64,000 nt of DNA, taken from assembly GCF_903772925.1 (NCBI RefSeq), contig NZ_LR812090.1:810629-874628 (forward strand). The letters run 5' to 3'. Origin of the DNA: Alteromonas macleodii. GTDB taxonomy: Bacteria > Pseudomonadota > Gammaproteobacteria > Enterobacterales > Alteromonadaceae. The notes beneath the pieces were generated by a model. That model ran no database searches. It worked only from the letters and a program-made list of their open reading frames with translations, and was not told the origin of the DNA. Below are positions 1 through 9,280 of this stretch, piece after piece. The position numbers and the translations under genes were made by a program. Each line of letters starts with the position of its first letter. Within the stretch, counting starts at the first letter, position 1.

Positions 1-349
1 GTGTTTGAAGGTGTCCTTCGGTTTGCTCTTCGGGAACGAGTAGCGCAAAAAATATGTCTACGGGCTTTTCATCTAGGGCATCAAAGTTGATAGCTGGTGT
101 GCTTGTTACAACAATTGCTATTACCTTCTCAAGGCCAGCCAGGCGACCGTGAGGCAGTGCTATGCCGTTGCCAATACCCGTGCTACCCATACGTTCTCGA
201 GCCATTAAGCTATTTAAAACCGTTGCCTGGTCGATGTTATCATTTTGCTTGGCAGCGATATCAGCGATGATCTCAAGAATTCGCTTTTTACTATTACACT
301 GAACCGCACACTCGGTGCGGTCCAGACTTACGATGGCTTGTATATCCAT
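1..349 (-). CDS. ptsN: PtsN, nitrogen PTS EIIA-type regulator (C-terminus outside window)
   Basis: The minus-strand frame opens with ATG at 349-347 and is still open at base 1, so about 116 residues are visible and the C-terminus is missing. The protein begins MDIQAIVSLDRTEC and contains the EIIA-fructose/mannitol-type phosphorylation site in GIGNGIALPHGR, with the His of LPHGR as the acceptor. PtsN takes phosphate from the nitrogen PTS (PtsP, NPr) and acts as a regulator of potassium and nitrogen functions rather than as a sugar transporter. It follows rpoN and hpf on the same strand, the usual gammaproteobacterial order, where rapZ and the NPr gene would be expected next. Identity is confident; only the end is unseen. 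Confidence 0.93.
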   Translation of the reverse strand, partial: MDIQAIVSLDRTECAVQCNSKKRILEIIADIAAKQNDNIDQATVLNSLMARERMGSTGIGNGIALPHGRLAGLEKVIAIVVTSTPAINFDALDEKPVDIFFALLVPEEQTEGHLQT

Positions 350-362
350 ACTTAATTAACTA

Positions 363-650
363 CTAATGTTTTTTCAGTTTTTCCTTATGCTTGATTACCT
401 GCCGGTCGAGTTTATCAACCATGCTGTCAATCGCCGCATACATGTCGGTATTTTCTGAGGATGCGAATACTTCAGCGCCACTTAAATGAACAGTCGCTTC
501 GGCTTTTTGATTTAATTTTTCAACGTTCAGGATGACATGCACATTAGAAATGTGATCAAAGTGACGTTCAAGTTTGCTGAACTTCGTATCGACATAATTA
601 CGCAAAGAGTCGGTGATTTCGACATGATGACCAGTGAGGTTGATTTGCAT
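363..650 (-). CDS. hpf: Ribosome hibernation promoting factor, short form
   Basis: 95 residues, the length of the short (E. coli-type) HPF. It begins MQINLTGHHVEITDSLRNYV and carries the beta-alpha-beta-beta-beta-alpha ribosome-binding fold without the long-form C-terminal dimerisation domain. The protein binds the 30S subunit at the mRNA/tRNA channel and promotes formation of inactive 100S ribosomes in slow growth. The gene sits 30 bp after rpoN and 13 bp before ptsN on the same strand, so co-transcription with both is likely. Identification rests on length, sequence and the rpoN-hpf-ptsN order. Confidence 0.95.
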   Translation of the reverse strand: MQINLTGHHVEITDSLRNYVDTKFSKLERHFDHISNVHVILNVEKLNQKAEATVHLSGAEVFASSENTDMYAAIDSMVDKLDRQVIKHKEKLKKH

Positions 651-680
651 ATTTCGTCTTCCTTATATATTTAAGCCTAG

Positions 681-2162
681 TTAAATAAGGCTTTTGCGTT
701 GGTTCGACGGTGGGATCGATAACGATTCCCGATATTTTGCTATTGTTCGCCGAGCGACTTTTATGCCTTGCTCTGCCAACAACGAAGCAATCTTGCTATC
801 ACTTAGCGGCTTGCTAGGATTTTCCGCAGCCACTAACTTCTTGATCAATGCACGAATCGCTGTAGATGAACATTCACCACCTGACTCAGTTGCTACGTGG
901 CTTGAGAAGAAATACTTCAATTCGAAGATACCACGAGGCGTATGCATATACTTTTGCGTTGTCACACGGGAAATAGTCGATTCGTGCATATCTACCATTT
1001 CTGCGACATCATTTAGCACCATTGGTTTCATCATTTCCGGGCCGTGCTCAAAAAAGCCCATTTGCTGCTGCACAATACAATTTGCGACCTTCATTAAGGT
1101 ATCGTTACGAGATTCAAGGCTCTTTATGAACCACTTGGCCTCTTGCATGTGTGAGCGGATGAATTGTGAATCGCTACTGTTCTTAGCACGGCGACTCATT
1201 GCTGCGTACTGTTGATTTACGCTTAATTTCGGCAGACTGTCGGGGTTCAGCTCAACCACCCAACGGCCATTTTTCTTGGTTACTGAGACATCAGGAATAA
1301 CGTACTCAGGCTCTTTAGTAACTAAAGCACTACCTGGGCGAGGATTCAAGGTTTGAAGTAAACGCATTGCTTCGCGCAGCTGATCTTCTTTTAATCGGCT
1401 CTTACGCATTAGGGTGCGGTAGTCTTTACTGCTCAGTAAATCTGAATATTCCTCAATAAGCTGCTTCGCTTCAGAAAGCCACGGCGTGTCTTCTGAAAAC
1501 TGGCGCAATTGCACCATAAGACATTCTTGAGGGGTACGAGAACCTGAACCAATGGGGTCGAACATTTGAATGCGCTTAAGTACACATTCTATTTCGTCCA
1601 TTTCGATAGGCTCTTCAAGATCATCATCGTTGACCGCTTCTAAGATATCGTCAAGAGTAACGGTCAAATAACCTGATTCGTCAATCGAATCGATGATTGC
1701 AGTAGCAATGGCGCGGTCAGTATCCGAAAAATGAGTGAGGCGCATTTGCCAAAGCAAGTGCTCTTGGATGTCTTCAGTGGTTTCACCTTGAAAGATTTGT
1801 TCATCATCATTAGATGGACCAGGTGCAGGCGCAGAAGAAGCGGAATAATACTCATCCCAAGTGCTGTCGATAGGTAGCTCATCGGGAAGGTCATTCTTCT
1901 CCAGTGCATCTCCTGCTTCTAGCGTGTCGCTTGATGCAGAAGCTGTCGCTTCAGCAGCGCTATCGTCACTATCGACATTGTTCTTTTCTACTTGTGGCTC
2001 GTCGTTACCTTCTTCCACTTCTAAAAGCGGATTAGAGTCGAGCGCTTCTTGAATCTCTTGCTGAAGATCAAGCGTAGAAAGCTGCAGCAGCTTAATGGCC
2101 TGCTGCAGCTGAGGTGTCATGGTAAGTTGTTGGCTAAATTTTAGCTGTAAAGATGGTTTCAT
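681..2162 (-). CDS. rpoN: RNA polymerase sigma-54 factor
   Basis: 493 residues. The N-terminus ([20 protein letters not shown], then [20 protein letters not shown]) is the Gln/Leu-rich region I that contacts bacterial enhancer-binding proteins. It is followed by an acidic, Ser/Glu-rich region II (about 55-125), the core-binding domain, a helix-turn-helix region, and the RpoN box seen as [10 protein letters not shown] near residue 475, which reads the -24 element. The factor directs transcription from -24/-12 promoters. It lies 73 bp downstream of lptB in a same-strand cluster with the LPS transport genes, as in other gammaproteobacteria. The start is supported by the conserved [13 protein letters not shown] beginning. 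Confidence 0.97.
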   Translation of the reverse strand: MKPSLQLKFSQQLTMTPQLQQAIKLLQLSTLDLQQEIQEALDSNPLLEVEEGNDEPQVEKNNVDSDDSAAEATASASSDTLEAGDALEKNDLPDELPIDSTWDEYYSASSAPAPGPSNDDEQIFQGETTEDIQEHLLWQMRLTHFSDTDRAIATAIIDSIDESGYLTVTLDDILEAVNDDDLEEPIEMDEIECVLKRIQMFDPIGSGSRTPQECLMVQLRQFSEDTPWLSEAKQLIEEYSDLLSSKDYRTLMRKSRLKEDQLREAMRLLQTLNPRPGSALVTKEPEYVIPDVSVTKKNGRWVVELNPDSLPKLSVNQQYAAMSRRAKNSSDSQFIRSHMQEAKWFIKSLESRNDTLMKVANCIVQQQMGFFEHGPEMMKPMVLNDVAEMVDMHESTISRVTTQKYMHTPRGIFELKYFFSSHVATESGGECSSTAIRALIKKLVAAENPSKPLSDSKIASLLAEQGIKVARRTIAKYRESLSIPPSNQRKSLI

Positions 2163-2235
2163 CTACGTCTTATTTAAATGCTCTAAATTAAATATACCAG
2201 AGCGAAACTGAAAAGTGACAATTCGGTTACACTAA

Positions 2236-2961
2236 CTATAGCCTGAATTGTTCGCCTAGGTATACGTCCCTTACTTTTTGATTACTTAAAACCTGTTCCG
2301 CAGTTCCTTGCGCAATAAGCTCGCCATGACTCACAATGTACGCTTTTTCGCAAACATCCAATGTTTCGCGTACGTTATGGTCCGTGATAAGGATACCAAT
2401 ACCCCTATCTCGCAGATGCTGTATTATCTTCTTTATATCATTAACTGATATTGGATCAACACCGGCAAATGGTTCGTCTAACAAAATAAACTGTGGTTTT
2501 GCTGCCAGAGCTCGTGCAATCTCTACGCGACGCCGTTCTCCCCCTGACAAACTCATCCCCGTACTATTACGTATATGGTTGATATTAAATTCATCAAGTA
2601 GGGCATCTGCTTCTTCTTCTTGCTGTTGTGAATTTAAATCTTTACGGGTTTGCAAAATGGCCATGATATTTTCATGTACCGTAAGCTTTCTAAATATTGA
2701 TGCCTCTTGCGGGAGGTAGCCTATACCGCGGCGTGCGCGCTCATGCATTGGCTGGTGAGTAAGCTCATTATCATCAATTTCGATCTTGCCTTTGTCTAAG
2801 TTGACCAAACCTACAATCATGTAAAAAGTAGTGGTCTTACCAGCTCCATTAGGGCCGAGAAGACCAACAATTTGACCGGTAGACACTGAAAGGCTTACGT
2901 CGCGAACAACCTGTCGCGATTTATACGATTTAGCAAGGTTTTTAGCGCTCAAAGTTGCCAT
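2236..2961 (-). CDS. lptB: LptB, LPS export ABC transporter ATPase
   Basis: 241 residues, typical for LptB. Visible motifs in order are Walker [10 protein letters not shown] (about 36-44), the signature LSGGERRR (about 138), Walker [14 protein letters not shown], and the switch His in ITDHNVRET. LptB forms the cytoplasmic ATPase dimer of the LptB2FG complex that extracts lipopolysaccharide from the inner membrane. Its start is 2 bp after the lptA stop, so lptC-lptA-lptB are translationally linked. LptF and LptG are not in this window, as is normal because they are encoded elsewhere. Confidence 0.96.
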   Translation of the reverse strand: MATLSAKNLAKSYKSRQVVRDVSLSVSTGQIVGLLGPNGAGKTTTFYMIVGLVNLDKGKIEIDDNELTHQPMHERARRGIGYLPQEASIFRKLTVHENIMAILQTRKDLNSQQQEEEADALLDEFNINHIRNSTGMSLSGGERRRVEIARALAAKPQFILLDEPFAGVDPISVNDIKKIIQHLRDRGIGILITDHNVRETLDVCEKAYIVSHGELIAQGTAEQVLSNQKVRDVYLGEQFRL

Positions 2962-2963
2962 TG

Positions 2964-3509
2964 CTATTCATTGTCCTCGTTGTCTTTCTTAGACGATGTT
3001 TTACGAATGGTGTCAGGGGTAAACACTGTGGTTACACGACCTTCACCATCTTCACCGGCGCCACCCGTTGCAAGCAATTGTTCAGTAATCATATCGAACG
3101 TAATCTTATCACCTTGCACTTTACTGGTATCTTGCTGTAGCTCAGCATTACCCGCCAGAGAAATAGTGCGATTAATTACTTCATAGCGAATTTCATTAGC
3201 TTTCGCTGATACCGGTGTACCGTCTTCTAGTGATTGAGAATAGCTTGCAGGGTTGCCACGAGCGATAAATATTTCACGGCCGCTGCCATCTGTAGCTATT
3301 ACTTCTACTTCATCAGCTTCGATTAGTAGTGAACCTTGGGTAATAAGTACATCTTCCTTGTACAGAGCTGTTTTGTTTTTACCATCAATAAACTGGGTGT
3401 TTGACCCTATCTTAATGGGTTGTGAAAAATCTTCTTCACTGGCTGTTACCGCACCGCTAGCGATGGCAAGTAGAAGGCTAGTTGCTAGGGGAGTAAGTCG
3501 TTTGTACAT
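2964..3509 (-). CDS. lptA: LptA, periplasmic LPS bridge protein
   Basis: 181 residues starting [20 protein letters not shown], a cleavable signal peptide ending near TASEED. The mature part has the OstA/LptA beta-jellyroll pattern of repeated short strands (for example [20 protein letters not shown] and [19 protein letters not shown]). LptA monomers form the periplasmic bridge that carries LPS from LptC to LptD. The C-terminus is charged (KKDNEDNE). The ORF overlaps the end of lptC by 32 bp and abuts lptB, supporting one operon. The start at 3509 is preferred because it begins the signal peptide. Confidence 0.93.
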   Translation of the reverse strand: MYKRLTPLATSLLLAIASGAVTASEEDFSQPIKIGSNTQFIDGKNKTALYKEDVLITQGSLLIEADEVEVIATDGSGREIFIARGNPASYSQSLEDGTPVSAKANEIRYEVINRTISLAGNAELQQDTSKVQGDKITFDMITEQLLATGGAGEDGEGRVTTVFTPDTIRKTSSKKDNEDNE

Positions 3510-4056
3510 GATCTAAAAGCTCGTATTCTTGTGTGCGTAAATTCGCGTTAAACCCATTGCTTATAATACGGTACTGCGTGCCCAGTATCTCAACGGGTTG
3601 ATCAGATGTCATTTGTTTCGTGTCTAAATTTATCTGTATGTATTCCGTGGATAAACTTTTAACAAAATCATCGCTGGTTTGATTTTCGATAACAACGCTA
3701 TCTTCAAGCTGAATTAATTCATTGTTATATAGCGTTCCTTCCTCGGCAGTTACAACCCAAGGTGATGAAGCACTTTCTGTATAAAGGGTATATTTAGGCT
3801 GCTGGAATAAAACAAAGCCTAATTGGTCGTAGTGCTCCATCGACTCTGCAAAGACTTTGTGATTTAACTCACCGTCTTGGTTGTACAAGGTCGTAGTTAA
3901 GTTTTTTGCCTTGTAGGCAGGTTTGAGCGCATCATTTTCGCTACTACCTTGAGTTTCAGGCTGCTCTTCCATCCACGTTGGGATGTACATTAGCATCGCT
4001 AAGATAAATAGCGCCGATATACTTAAACCTAAGCGATTAAAGCCAAACTGGCTCAT
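3478..4056 (-). CDS. lptC: LptC, inner-membrane anchored LPS transport protein
   Basis: 192 residues: one N-terminal membrane anchor (LGLSISALFILAMLMYIPTW, residues about 9-28) and a periplasmic OstA-like jellyroll domain (YNQDGELNHKVFAESMEHYD, then strands to the end). LptC receives LPS from LptB2FG and passes it to LptA. The start codon overlaps the kdsC stop by 4 bp (ATGA type), and the 3' end runs 32 bp into lptA, indicating translational coupling. Length matches E. coli LptC (191). Confidence 0.93.
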   Translation of the reverse strand: MSQFGFNRLGLSISALFILAMLMYIPTWMEEQPETQGSSENDALKPAYKAKNLTTTLYNQDGELNHKVFAESMEHYDQLGFVLFQQPKYTLYTESASSPWVVTAEEGTLYNNELIQLEDSVVIENQTSDDFVKSLSTEYIQINLDTKQMTSDQPVEILGTQYRIISNGFNANLRTQEYELLDHVQTTYSPSN

Positions 4057-4601
4057 ACACTAGCTCCGAAAATGTCACTTGCAACGCCTTTAGCCTGCAA
4101 AATGGTATCCGATATTTCTCGAACCGCACCAAATCCACCTGGAAGTGTGGTGATCCAGTTCGCTTGTTTTGCAACAAAAGGGTGAGCATCGGCAACCGCA
4201 ATTTTTACCGCTACGTGCTGATACATTCCGGTATCGGGCATATCATCACCTACGGCGGCAACTTGGCTTGAGTTTAACCCAAGGCCTTTCATTAACTCGT
4301 CAAGCGCGTCAGCTTTGTTTTCTTCACCCTGAATAATGTGCGCCACATTTAGCGCCTTCATTCTGTTTTCTACAATTGCTGAGCGACGCCCTGTTATAAC
4401 GGCGACGTTAACACCATTACTTACTAAGGCTTTCACGCCATATCCGTCTCGGGTGTGAAAAGCTTTAAGTTCTTCACCGTCGTTGCCTAAGTAAATGCGA
4501 CCGTCTGAAAATACGCCATCCACGTCACAAACCAGTAGTTTAATATTTGCCAACTGCTCAAAAAGTGCCTGGTCTAAATCGGTGTATAGAGTTGTCGTCA
4601 T
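4053..4601 (-). CDS. kdsC: KdsC, 3-deoxy-D-manno-octulosonate 8-phosphate phosphatase
   Basis: 182 residues of the HAD superfamily, C0 subtype. The catalytic motif is LLVCDVDGVFSDGRIYLG (nucleophile Asp and general acid Asp in DVDGV), then the motif II region VAVITGRRS and motif III GDDMPDTGMY. It removes phosphate from Kdo-8-phosphate to release Kdo for LPS inner core synthesis. The gene abuts kdsD (stop and start one base apart) and overlaps lptC, so Kdo synthesis is joined to LPS transport in one transcription unit. Confidence 0.95.
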   Translation of the reverse strand: MTTTLYTDLDQALFEQLANIKLLVCDVDGVFSDGRIYLGNDGEELKAFHTRDGYGVKALVSNGVNVAVITGRRSAIVENRMKALNVAHIIQGEENKADALDELMKGLGLNSSQVAAVGDDMPDTGMYQHVAVKIAVADAHPFVAKQANWITTLPGGFGAVREISDTILQAKGVASDIFGASV

Positions 4602-5582
4602 TTAGAGTACTCCCGCTTTCAAAAGCATATGCATGTTGAAGGCTCCGACAGGTTTGCGCTTTTCATCGGTAACCATTAAAGCAGTTATGTTATAGGTTTC
4701 CATTAGGTTTAGGGCTTCTACAGCTAGCTGCTCTGCTGTGGTTGTTTTGCCGCCTTTGGTCATTACATCTTCTACTGTCGCACTATGCACATCTATACGG
4801 GCATCAAGTATTCGGCGTAAATCACCATCAGTAAATACGCCTGTTAACGAACCATCGGGAGCGATAACACCAGTCATGCCTAAGCCCTTTTTGGAAATTT
4901 CCAAAAGTGCATCAGCAACAGTTGCATTTAAATTTACTAGTGGGATATCGCTGCCACTTAGCATGATATCACTCACTTTAAGCAATAGTTTTCTACCTAA
5001 GCTACCGCCGGGGTGCGACAGTGCAAAGTCGTCTGAAGTGAAACCTTTTTGGTCGAGCAGGGCTACCGCAAGGGCATCACCCATAACCAGTGTGGCCGTA
5101 GTGCTTGATGTGGGCGCCAGACCTAATGAACATGCTTCTTTTTCTACACTAATATCCAGCACTACGTCTGCGTGTTGTCCTAACGAACTATCGGCACTGT
5201 TGGTCATTGCCACTACCAGTATGCCTAAGCGCTTAACAACGGGCAGCAAGTTTACTAATTCGTTGGTTTCACCAGAATTAGAAATGGCTAAGAGCACATC
5301 TCCTTTACTCAGCATGCCCAAGTCGCCGTGGTTGGCTTCACCGGGATGCATGAAAAAGGCAGGTGTCCCAGTGCTCGCGAGGGTAGCGGCGATTTTATTG
5401 CCGATATGTCCAGATTTTCCCATACCGCTTACAACCACTTTACCTTTGCAAGAGAAAAGAATGTTGCATGCAGTGATAAAGTCATCATTTAAGCGCTCTG
5501 CAAGGTTGGCAATAGCCTGCGTTTCAATGTCGATAACGCGCTTTGCCGATTCGATATAGTGCATCTGAGTTTGTGTATTCAT
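4602..5582 (-). CDS. kdsD: KdsD, D-arabinose 5-phosphate isomerase
   Basis: 326 residues from the ATG at 5582, where the protein begins MNTQTQMHYIESAKRVIDIE. An upstream in-frame start at 5621 would overlap the preceding gene and add an unconserved 13-residue leader, so it is rejected. The SIS domain covers about 40-175 (GKVVVSGMGKSGHIGNKIAA, HPGEANHGDLGML, LAPTSSTTATLVMGDALAVA) and two CBS domains follow (about 205-326; the second ends in HMLLKAGVL). The enzyme converts ribulose 5-phosphate to arabinose 5-phosphate for Kdo synthesis. It is 2 bp from the exchanger gene upstream and abuts kdsC. Confidence 0.95.
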   Translation of the reverse strand: MNTQTQMHYIESAKRVIDIETQAIANLAERLNDDFITACNILFSCKGKVVVSGMGKSGHIGNKIAATLASTGTPAFFMHPGEANHGDLGMLSKGDVLLAISNSGETNELVNLLPVVKRLGILVVAMTNSADSSLGQHADVVLDISVEKEACSLGLAPTSSTTATLVMGDALAVALLDQKGFTSDDFALSHPGGSLGRKLLLKVSDIMLSGSDIPLVNLNATVADALLEISKKGLGMTGVIAPDGSLTGVFTDGDLRRILDARIDVHSATVEDVMTKGGKTTTAEQLAVEALNLMETYNITALMVTDEKRKPVGAFNMHMLLKAGVL

Positions 5583-5584
5583 GA

Positions 5585-6541
5585 TTATCCGAACAGCCAG
5601 TATTGGTAGCCGATAAAGCAAGCCAGAAGTATGAATCCATTGGTTCTTGATATAGTACGCTTTCCAATTAAATCGAAGCTGAACAAGAACAACAGCAAAG
5701 TCAAACCGAGCATAACGTACATGTCTCGGTTATAAACGTCAGGGTCTAGCAGACCTGGGGCAATTAAACCTGGCATACCGAGTACGGCTAGCAGGTTGAA
5801 AATATTAGAGCCAATAATATTACCCAGTGCTAAATCGTCTTCACCTTTAAGCACACCTGCGACACTTGCCGCTAATTCAGGAAGGCTTGTGCCAAACGCA
5901 ATAATCGTCAACCCGATAACTAAGTCAGAAATGCCCATGTATCTGGCAATTTCCACGGCTGAGTTTACAAGGAAGTGGGCACTCAAAGGTAATACAACAA
6001 GGCCAACACCAATCCAGATAAGCGCTGAGGTATTAGAAACGCCCTTTGGAATTTCATCTGCGGTCTCAGCCACCAGCGGGTCTTCTTTATCAACTTGTAG
6101 CGATAACCAAGCCATCATTGCCAAAACAAATATAAATAGACCTAGTAAAATTATCCCTTCGTAAGACTTTAGCTCGCCATCAAACATAAAGCCTAGCGCA
6201 ATCAGTGAGATAATAAGAAGCGCGGGGAGTTCACGCTTAAGCGTTGTAGATGAAACAAGAAGCGGCTTTACTAATGCAGTTACACCTAACACTAGTGCGA
6301 CATTAGTTATATTTGAACCAAGGGCATTACCCACGGCTGTGTTCATATTGCCATTTGCAGAGGCAATAGCGGAAACCACAATTTCAGGTGCCGAAGAGCC
6401 CATAGCGACAATCGTTAACCCGATCATCATAGGAGATATGCCGATGTTCTTTGCTAGCGCGGAAGCACCGTACACAAAACGGTCTGCACTCCAACTTAAG
6501 ACAATCAACCCAACCAGAAAAATGACAATGTTTAAAAGCAC
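5585..6541 (-). CDS. yrbG: YrbG-type calcium/sodium antiporter
   Basis: 318 residues with about ten predicted membrane segments in two homologous halves. Each half carries the exchanger alpha-repeat motif: MGSSAPEIVVSAIASANGN with GNALGSNITN in the first, and FGTSLPELAASVAGVLKGE with GNIIGSNIFN in the second. These are the ion-coordinating regions of the Ca2+:cation antiporter family. The physiological ion has not been shown for most bacterial members. The gene is the first of the minus-strand cluster running through ptsN, and the association of yrbG with kdsD is conserved in Enterobacteriaceae. The family call is firm; the substrate is inferred. Confidence 0.9.
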   Translation of the reverse strand: MLLNIVIFLVGLIVLSWSADRFVYGASALAKNIGISPMMIGLTIVAMGSSAPEIVVSAIASANGNMNTAVGNALGSNITNVALVLGVTALVKPLLVSSTTLKRELPALLIISLIALGFMFDGELKSYEGIILLGLFIFVLAMMAWLSLQVDKEDPLVAETADEIPKGVSNTSALIWIGVGLVVLPLSAHFLVNSAVEIARYMGISDLVIGLTIIAFGTSLPELAASVAGVLKGEDDLALGNIIGSNIFNLLAVLGMPGLIAPGLLDPDVYNRDMYVMLGLTLLLFLFSFDLIGKRTISRTNGFILLACFIGYQYWLFG

Positions 6542-7105
6542 AACAACCTGTAATAGTTAGTATTTCGATAGATTGTCGCAAAAAGAGTGCCATTTGCCTA
6601 TGCCAGCAACGCTTTATTTTCACCAAATATTGTCAATTGATGTAAATTTCCACTTACCACACCCATCACAGCGGTTCGAGCATATTGCTGGTAAGCGTTC
6701 AGTTTCAGTTAATAAACAGCACAATAGGATGGGAATTGAAGCGATATGTTAATCCTTAATAGGAAGGTGCCACTATTATTCGTCTTAATCGAACATAACT
6801 TGTAACTTTTTGACTTTGGCGAGTGTCTTGAAAAAGCGTACAATGGCTCCAAATTACACGCCCAGATAGTGTGACTACTGGACAAGCCAGCCTGTAAGCA
6901 TAAAAAACTACACTGCAGAGTAAACTTTTTTGAATTTGTTGGCTCTTAAAAGTAAACTGGTCAGTAAACTTTATGAGTTATGTGTGCGAAGGCACAGAAA
7001 TTGAATATGCACATCGCTCATATACTTTTAATATTTTCTAAGTGGATTGATAGCGGCGTTCAAAACCAACTCAATCCAGCGTCAGGGGTCGACATTTAAG
7101 TAACT
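6542..7105. promoter_or_regulatory. Divergent intergenic region between yrbG and mlaF, with AGTAAACT direct repeats
   Basis: This 564-bp AT-rich gap separates the leftward LPS cluster from the rightward mla operon and should hold promoters for both. No gene is supported. The octamer AGTAAACT occurs three times in the same orientation at 6919-6926, 6951-6958 and 6963-6970. I could not find a -35/-10 pair with acceptable spacing: TTGACT at 6810-6815 and TACAAT at 6839-6844 are 23 bp apart. The repeats may be protein-binding sites, but this is inference. Confidence 0.35.
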
Positions 7106-7906
7106 ATGGATCATTTAGTTGAAGTAGATAACCTAACCTTCAAACGCGCAGATCGCATCATTTATGATGGGATTTCATTGAAGGTACCTAAGGGCAAAAT
7201 TACTGCGGTAATGGGGCCTAGTGGAATAGGTAAAACCACGCTGCTGCGCCTTATTGGCGGGCAGTTAACGCCAGATGAAGGCGACGTAAAATTCGACGGC
7301 GATTCAATTGTCTCCATGTCGAGAAAGTCTCTTTACGAAACTCGTCGTAGAATGAGCATGCTTTTTCAAAGTGGTGCGCTGTTTACTGATATGAGTGTGT
7401 TCGATAATGTGGCGTTTCCGCTTCGCGAGCATACTGACCTGTCAGAAGACTTGATAGCAACGATTGTCGCTTTAAAGCTACAGGCAGTAGGGCTGCGCGG
7501 TGCGGCTAAGTTAATGCCGAGCGAACTTTCTGGTGGAATGGCGCGCAGGGCCGCCCTAGCTAGAGCGATAGCGCTAGACCCCGATTTAATTATGTACGAT
7601 GAGCCTTTTGCTGGACAAGACCCCATATCCATGGGCGTGCTGGTAAAACTTATTCGAGAACTTAATGATGCTCTTGGCCTAACTAGCATTGTCGTGACCC
7701 ACGACGTAACGGAAGTGCTGACCATCGCTGATTATATTTACATTTTAGCGGATAAACGCGTCATTGGTGAAGGTACAGCGCAGCAAATTAAAGAGAGCGA
7801 TTCCGAATTGGTTCAACAATTCTTAAAAGGTAAAGCAGATGGCCCGGTTCCATTTCATTACCCAGCGCCTGACCTGAAAGCAAGCTTTCTGGGGGCAGAT
7901 AAATGA
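7106..7906 (+). CDS. mlaF: MlaF, phospholipid transport ABC ATPase
   Basis: 266 residues. Walker A is [16 protein letters not shown] (about 37-52), the signature is [18 protein letters not shown], and Walker B is [14 protein letters not shown], with the switch His in VVTHDV. MlaF powers the MlaFEDB inner-membrane complex, which exchanges phospholipid with periplasmic MlaC to keep the outer membrane outer leaflet asymmetric. It is the first gene of mlaFEDCB and overlaps mlaE by 4 bp (ATGA). Confidence 0.96.
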   Translation: MDHLVEVDNLTFKRADRIIYDGISLKVPKGKITAVMGPSGIGKTTLLRLIGGQLTPDEGDVKFDGDSIVSMSRKSLYETRRRMSMLFQSGALFTDMSVFDNVAFPLREHTDLSEDLIATIVALKLQAVGLRGAAKLMPSELSGGMARRAALARAIALDPDLIMYDEPFAGQDPISMGVLVKLIRELNDALGLTSIVVTHDVTEVLTIADYIYILADKRVIGEGTAQQIKESDSELVQQFLKGKADGPVPFHYPAPDLKASFLGADK

Positions 7907-8679
7907 AGTTCTTCCAATCATTAGGCGCTAAAACTATAGGGAAAGTTACTGCGATTGGTCGAGCAGCACTCATGCTGTTTGGCGCACTTATCGCTGTTCC
8001 CCGAGTAAAAAACGTCCCACTGGTTATTAAACAGTTATATGTGGTGGGTGTGCAGTCTCTGCTGATCATCATGGTATCGGGGCTATTTATTGGAATGGTT
8101 ATGGCACTGCAAGGCTATACCATTTTAGTCGATTACGGAGCAGAGGGTAGCTTAGGTCCCATGGTCGCGCTTTCACTATTGCGTGAACTTGGTCCAGTAG
8201 TCACCGCATTGCTTTTTGCTGGGCGTGCCGGGTCAGCGTTGACCGCTGAAATTGGTCTTATGAAAGCCACTGAGCAATTAAGTAGTTTAGAAATGATGGC
8301 GGTAGACCCGCTAAGGCGCATAGTTGCTCCTCGTTTTTGGGCGGGAATGTTAGCCATGCCAATGCTAGCCATTATCTTTAGTGCCATTGGCATTTTAGGT
8401 GGTCATTTAGTCGGCGTAGATTGGTTAGGTGTTGATGCAGGCAGTTACTGGTCAATCATGCAGTCGACGGTTGATTGGAACCAAGATGTTATAAACGGCG
8501 TTATAAAAAGCCTCGTTTTTGCCTTGGTTGTGACGTGGATTGCCATATTTAAAGGTTACGATTCCATTCCAACATCGGAAGGGATCAGCAAAGCGACTAC
8601 CGAGACGGTGGTCTATTCATCATTAGCAGTATTAGGGCTGGACTTCGTGCTTACCGCCCTTATGTTTGGTATCGAGTAG
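7903..8679 (+). CDS. mlaE: MlaE, phospholipid transport permease
   Basis: 258 residues, an MlaE/YrbE permease with about five to six membrane helices. These include [20 protein letters not shown] and [20 protein letters not shown], with the conserved E-(I/L)-G-x-M-K-A-T-E-Q segment ([20 protein letters not shown]) thought to contact the ATPase. It forms the membrane core of MlaFEDB. The start overlaps the mlaF stop, and mlaD follows 9 bp after the stop. Size and motifs match the E. coli protein (260 residues). Confidence 0.96.
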   Translation: MKFFQSLGAKTIGKVTAIGRAALMLFGALIAVPRVKNVPLVIKQLYVVGVQSLLIIMVSGLFIGMVMALQGYTILVDYGAEGSLGPMVALSLLRELGPVVTALLFAGRAGSALTAEIGLMKATEQLSSLEMMAVDPLRRIVAPRFWAGMLAMPMLAIIFSAIGILGGHLVGVDWLGVDAGSYWSIMQSTVDWNQDVINGVIKSLVFALVVTWIAIFKGYDSIPTSEGISKATTETVVYSSLAVLGLDFVLTALMFGIE

Positions 8680-8688
8680 GGGATTGGA

Positions 8689-9162
8689 ATGAGTAAGTAT
8701 AAAACGGAAGTAATGGTTGGTGTGTTTGTCATGCTTACGATAGGTGCTTTGTTGTTGTTGGCACTTAAAGTTGCAAACCAAACGGTCGCAACCGAAGGCG
8801 ATACCTATACCTTATACGCGAAGTTCGACAACATTGGCGGGCTAAAGCCTCGCTCTGCTGTAAAAGTGGGTGGCGTAACCGTAGGCCGTGTGTCATCTAT
8901 ATCTTTAGATCAAGAAGATTTCACACCGGTAGTAGAGCTATCTATTTTAAATGAATACAACGGCTTCCCTGAAACAAGTTCTGTATCTATTTTGACCTCC
9001 GGTTTGTTAGGTGAGCAATACGTAGGCTTCCAGCCTGGGTTCTCTTTTGATGGTGTTGCTAACCTACAAGATGGCGACTACCTACAAGATACAAAGTCAG
9101 CTTTGGTGCTTGAAGACCTTATCGGGCAGTTCTTATTTAACCGCGGCAGCGACGAAGACTAA
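8689..9162 (+). CDS. mlaD: MlaD, MCE-domain substrate-binding subunit
   Basis: 157 residues: one N-terminal membrane helix (TEVMVGVFVMLTIGALLLLA, about 5-24) and a single MCE domain (YTLYAKFDNIGGLKPRSAVK, VGGVTVGRVSSISLD, then LTSGLLGEQYVGFQPG). MlaD hexamers form the periplasmic ring of the MlaFEDB lipid transporter. It is somewhat shorter than E. coli MlaD (183), lacking part of the C-terminal tail. The gene follows mlaE after 9 bp. A 118-bp gap precedes mlaC. Confidence 0.95.
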   Translation: MSKYKTEVMVGVFVMLTIGALLLLALKVANQTVATEGDTYTLYAKFDNIGGLKPRSAVKVGGVTVGRVSSISLDQEDFTPVVELSILNEYNGFPETSSVSILTSGLLGEQYVGFQPGFSFDGVANLQDGDYLQDTKSALVLEDLIGQFLFNRGSDED

Positions 9163-9280
9163 TCGCAGTTCAGCGGCTAAGCGTATACAACGAAGTCGTT
9201 AATTAATTCCAGCGGCCTGATGAAACTAAATACCTCATTGTCAGGTCTGCTTAAAAGAGTTTGAAGTTAGGAGAGTTATT

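Noticed and set aside
4738..5559. 273-residue plus-strand ORF opposite kdsD
   Set aside because: Antisense shadow of a conserved gene; no ribosome binding site and no family features. The same applies to the long antisense ORFs over rpoN, secDF, ppk, pstC and others.
6810..6844. TTGACT ... TACAAT as the mla promoter
   Set aside because: The spacer is 23 bp, too long for a sigma-70 promoter.
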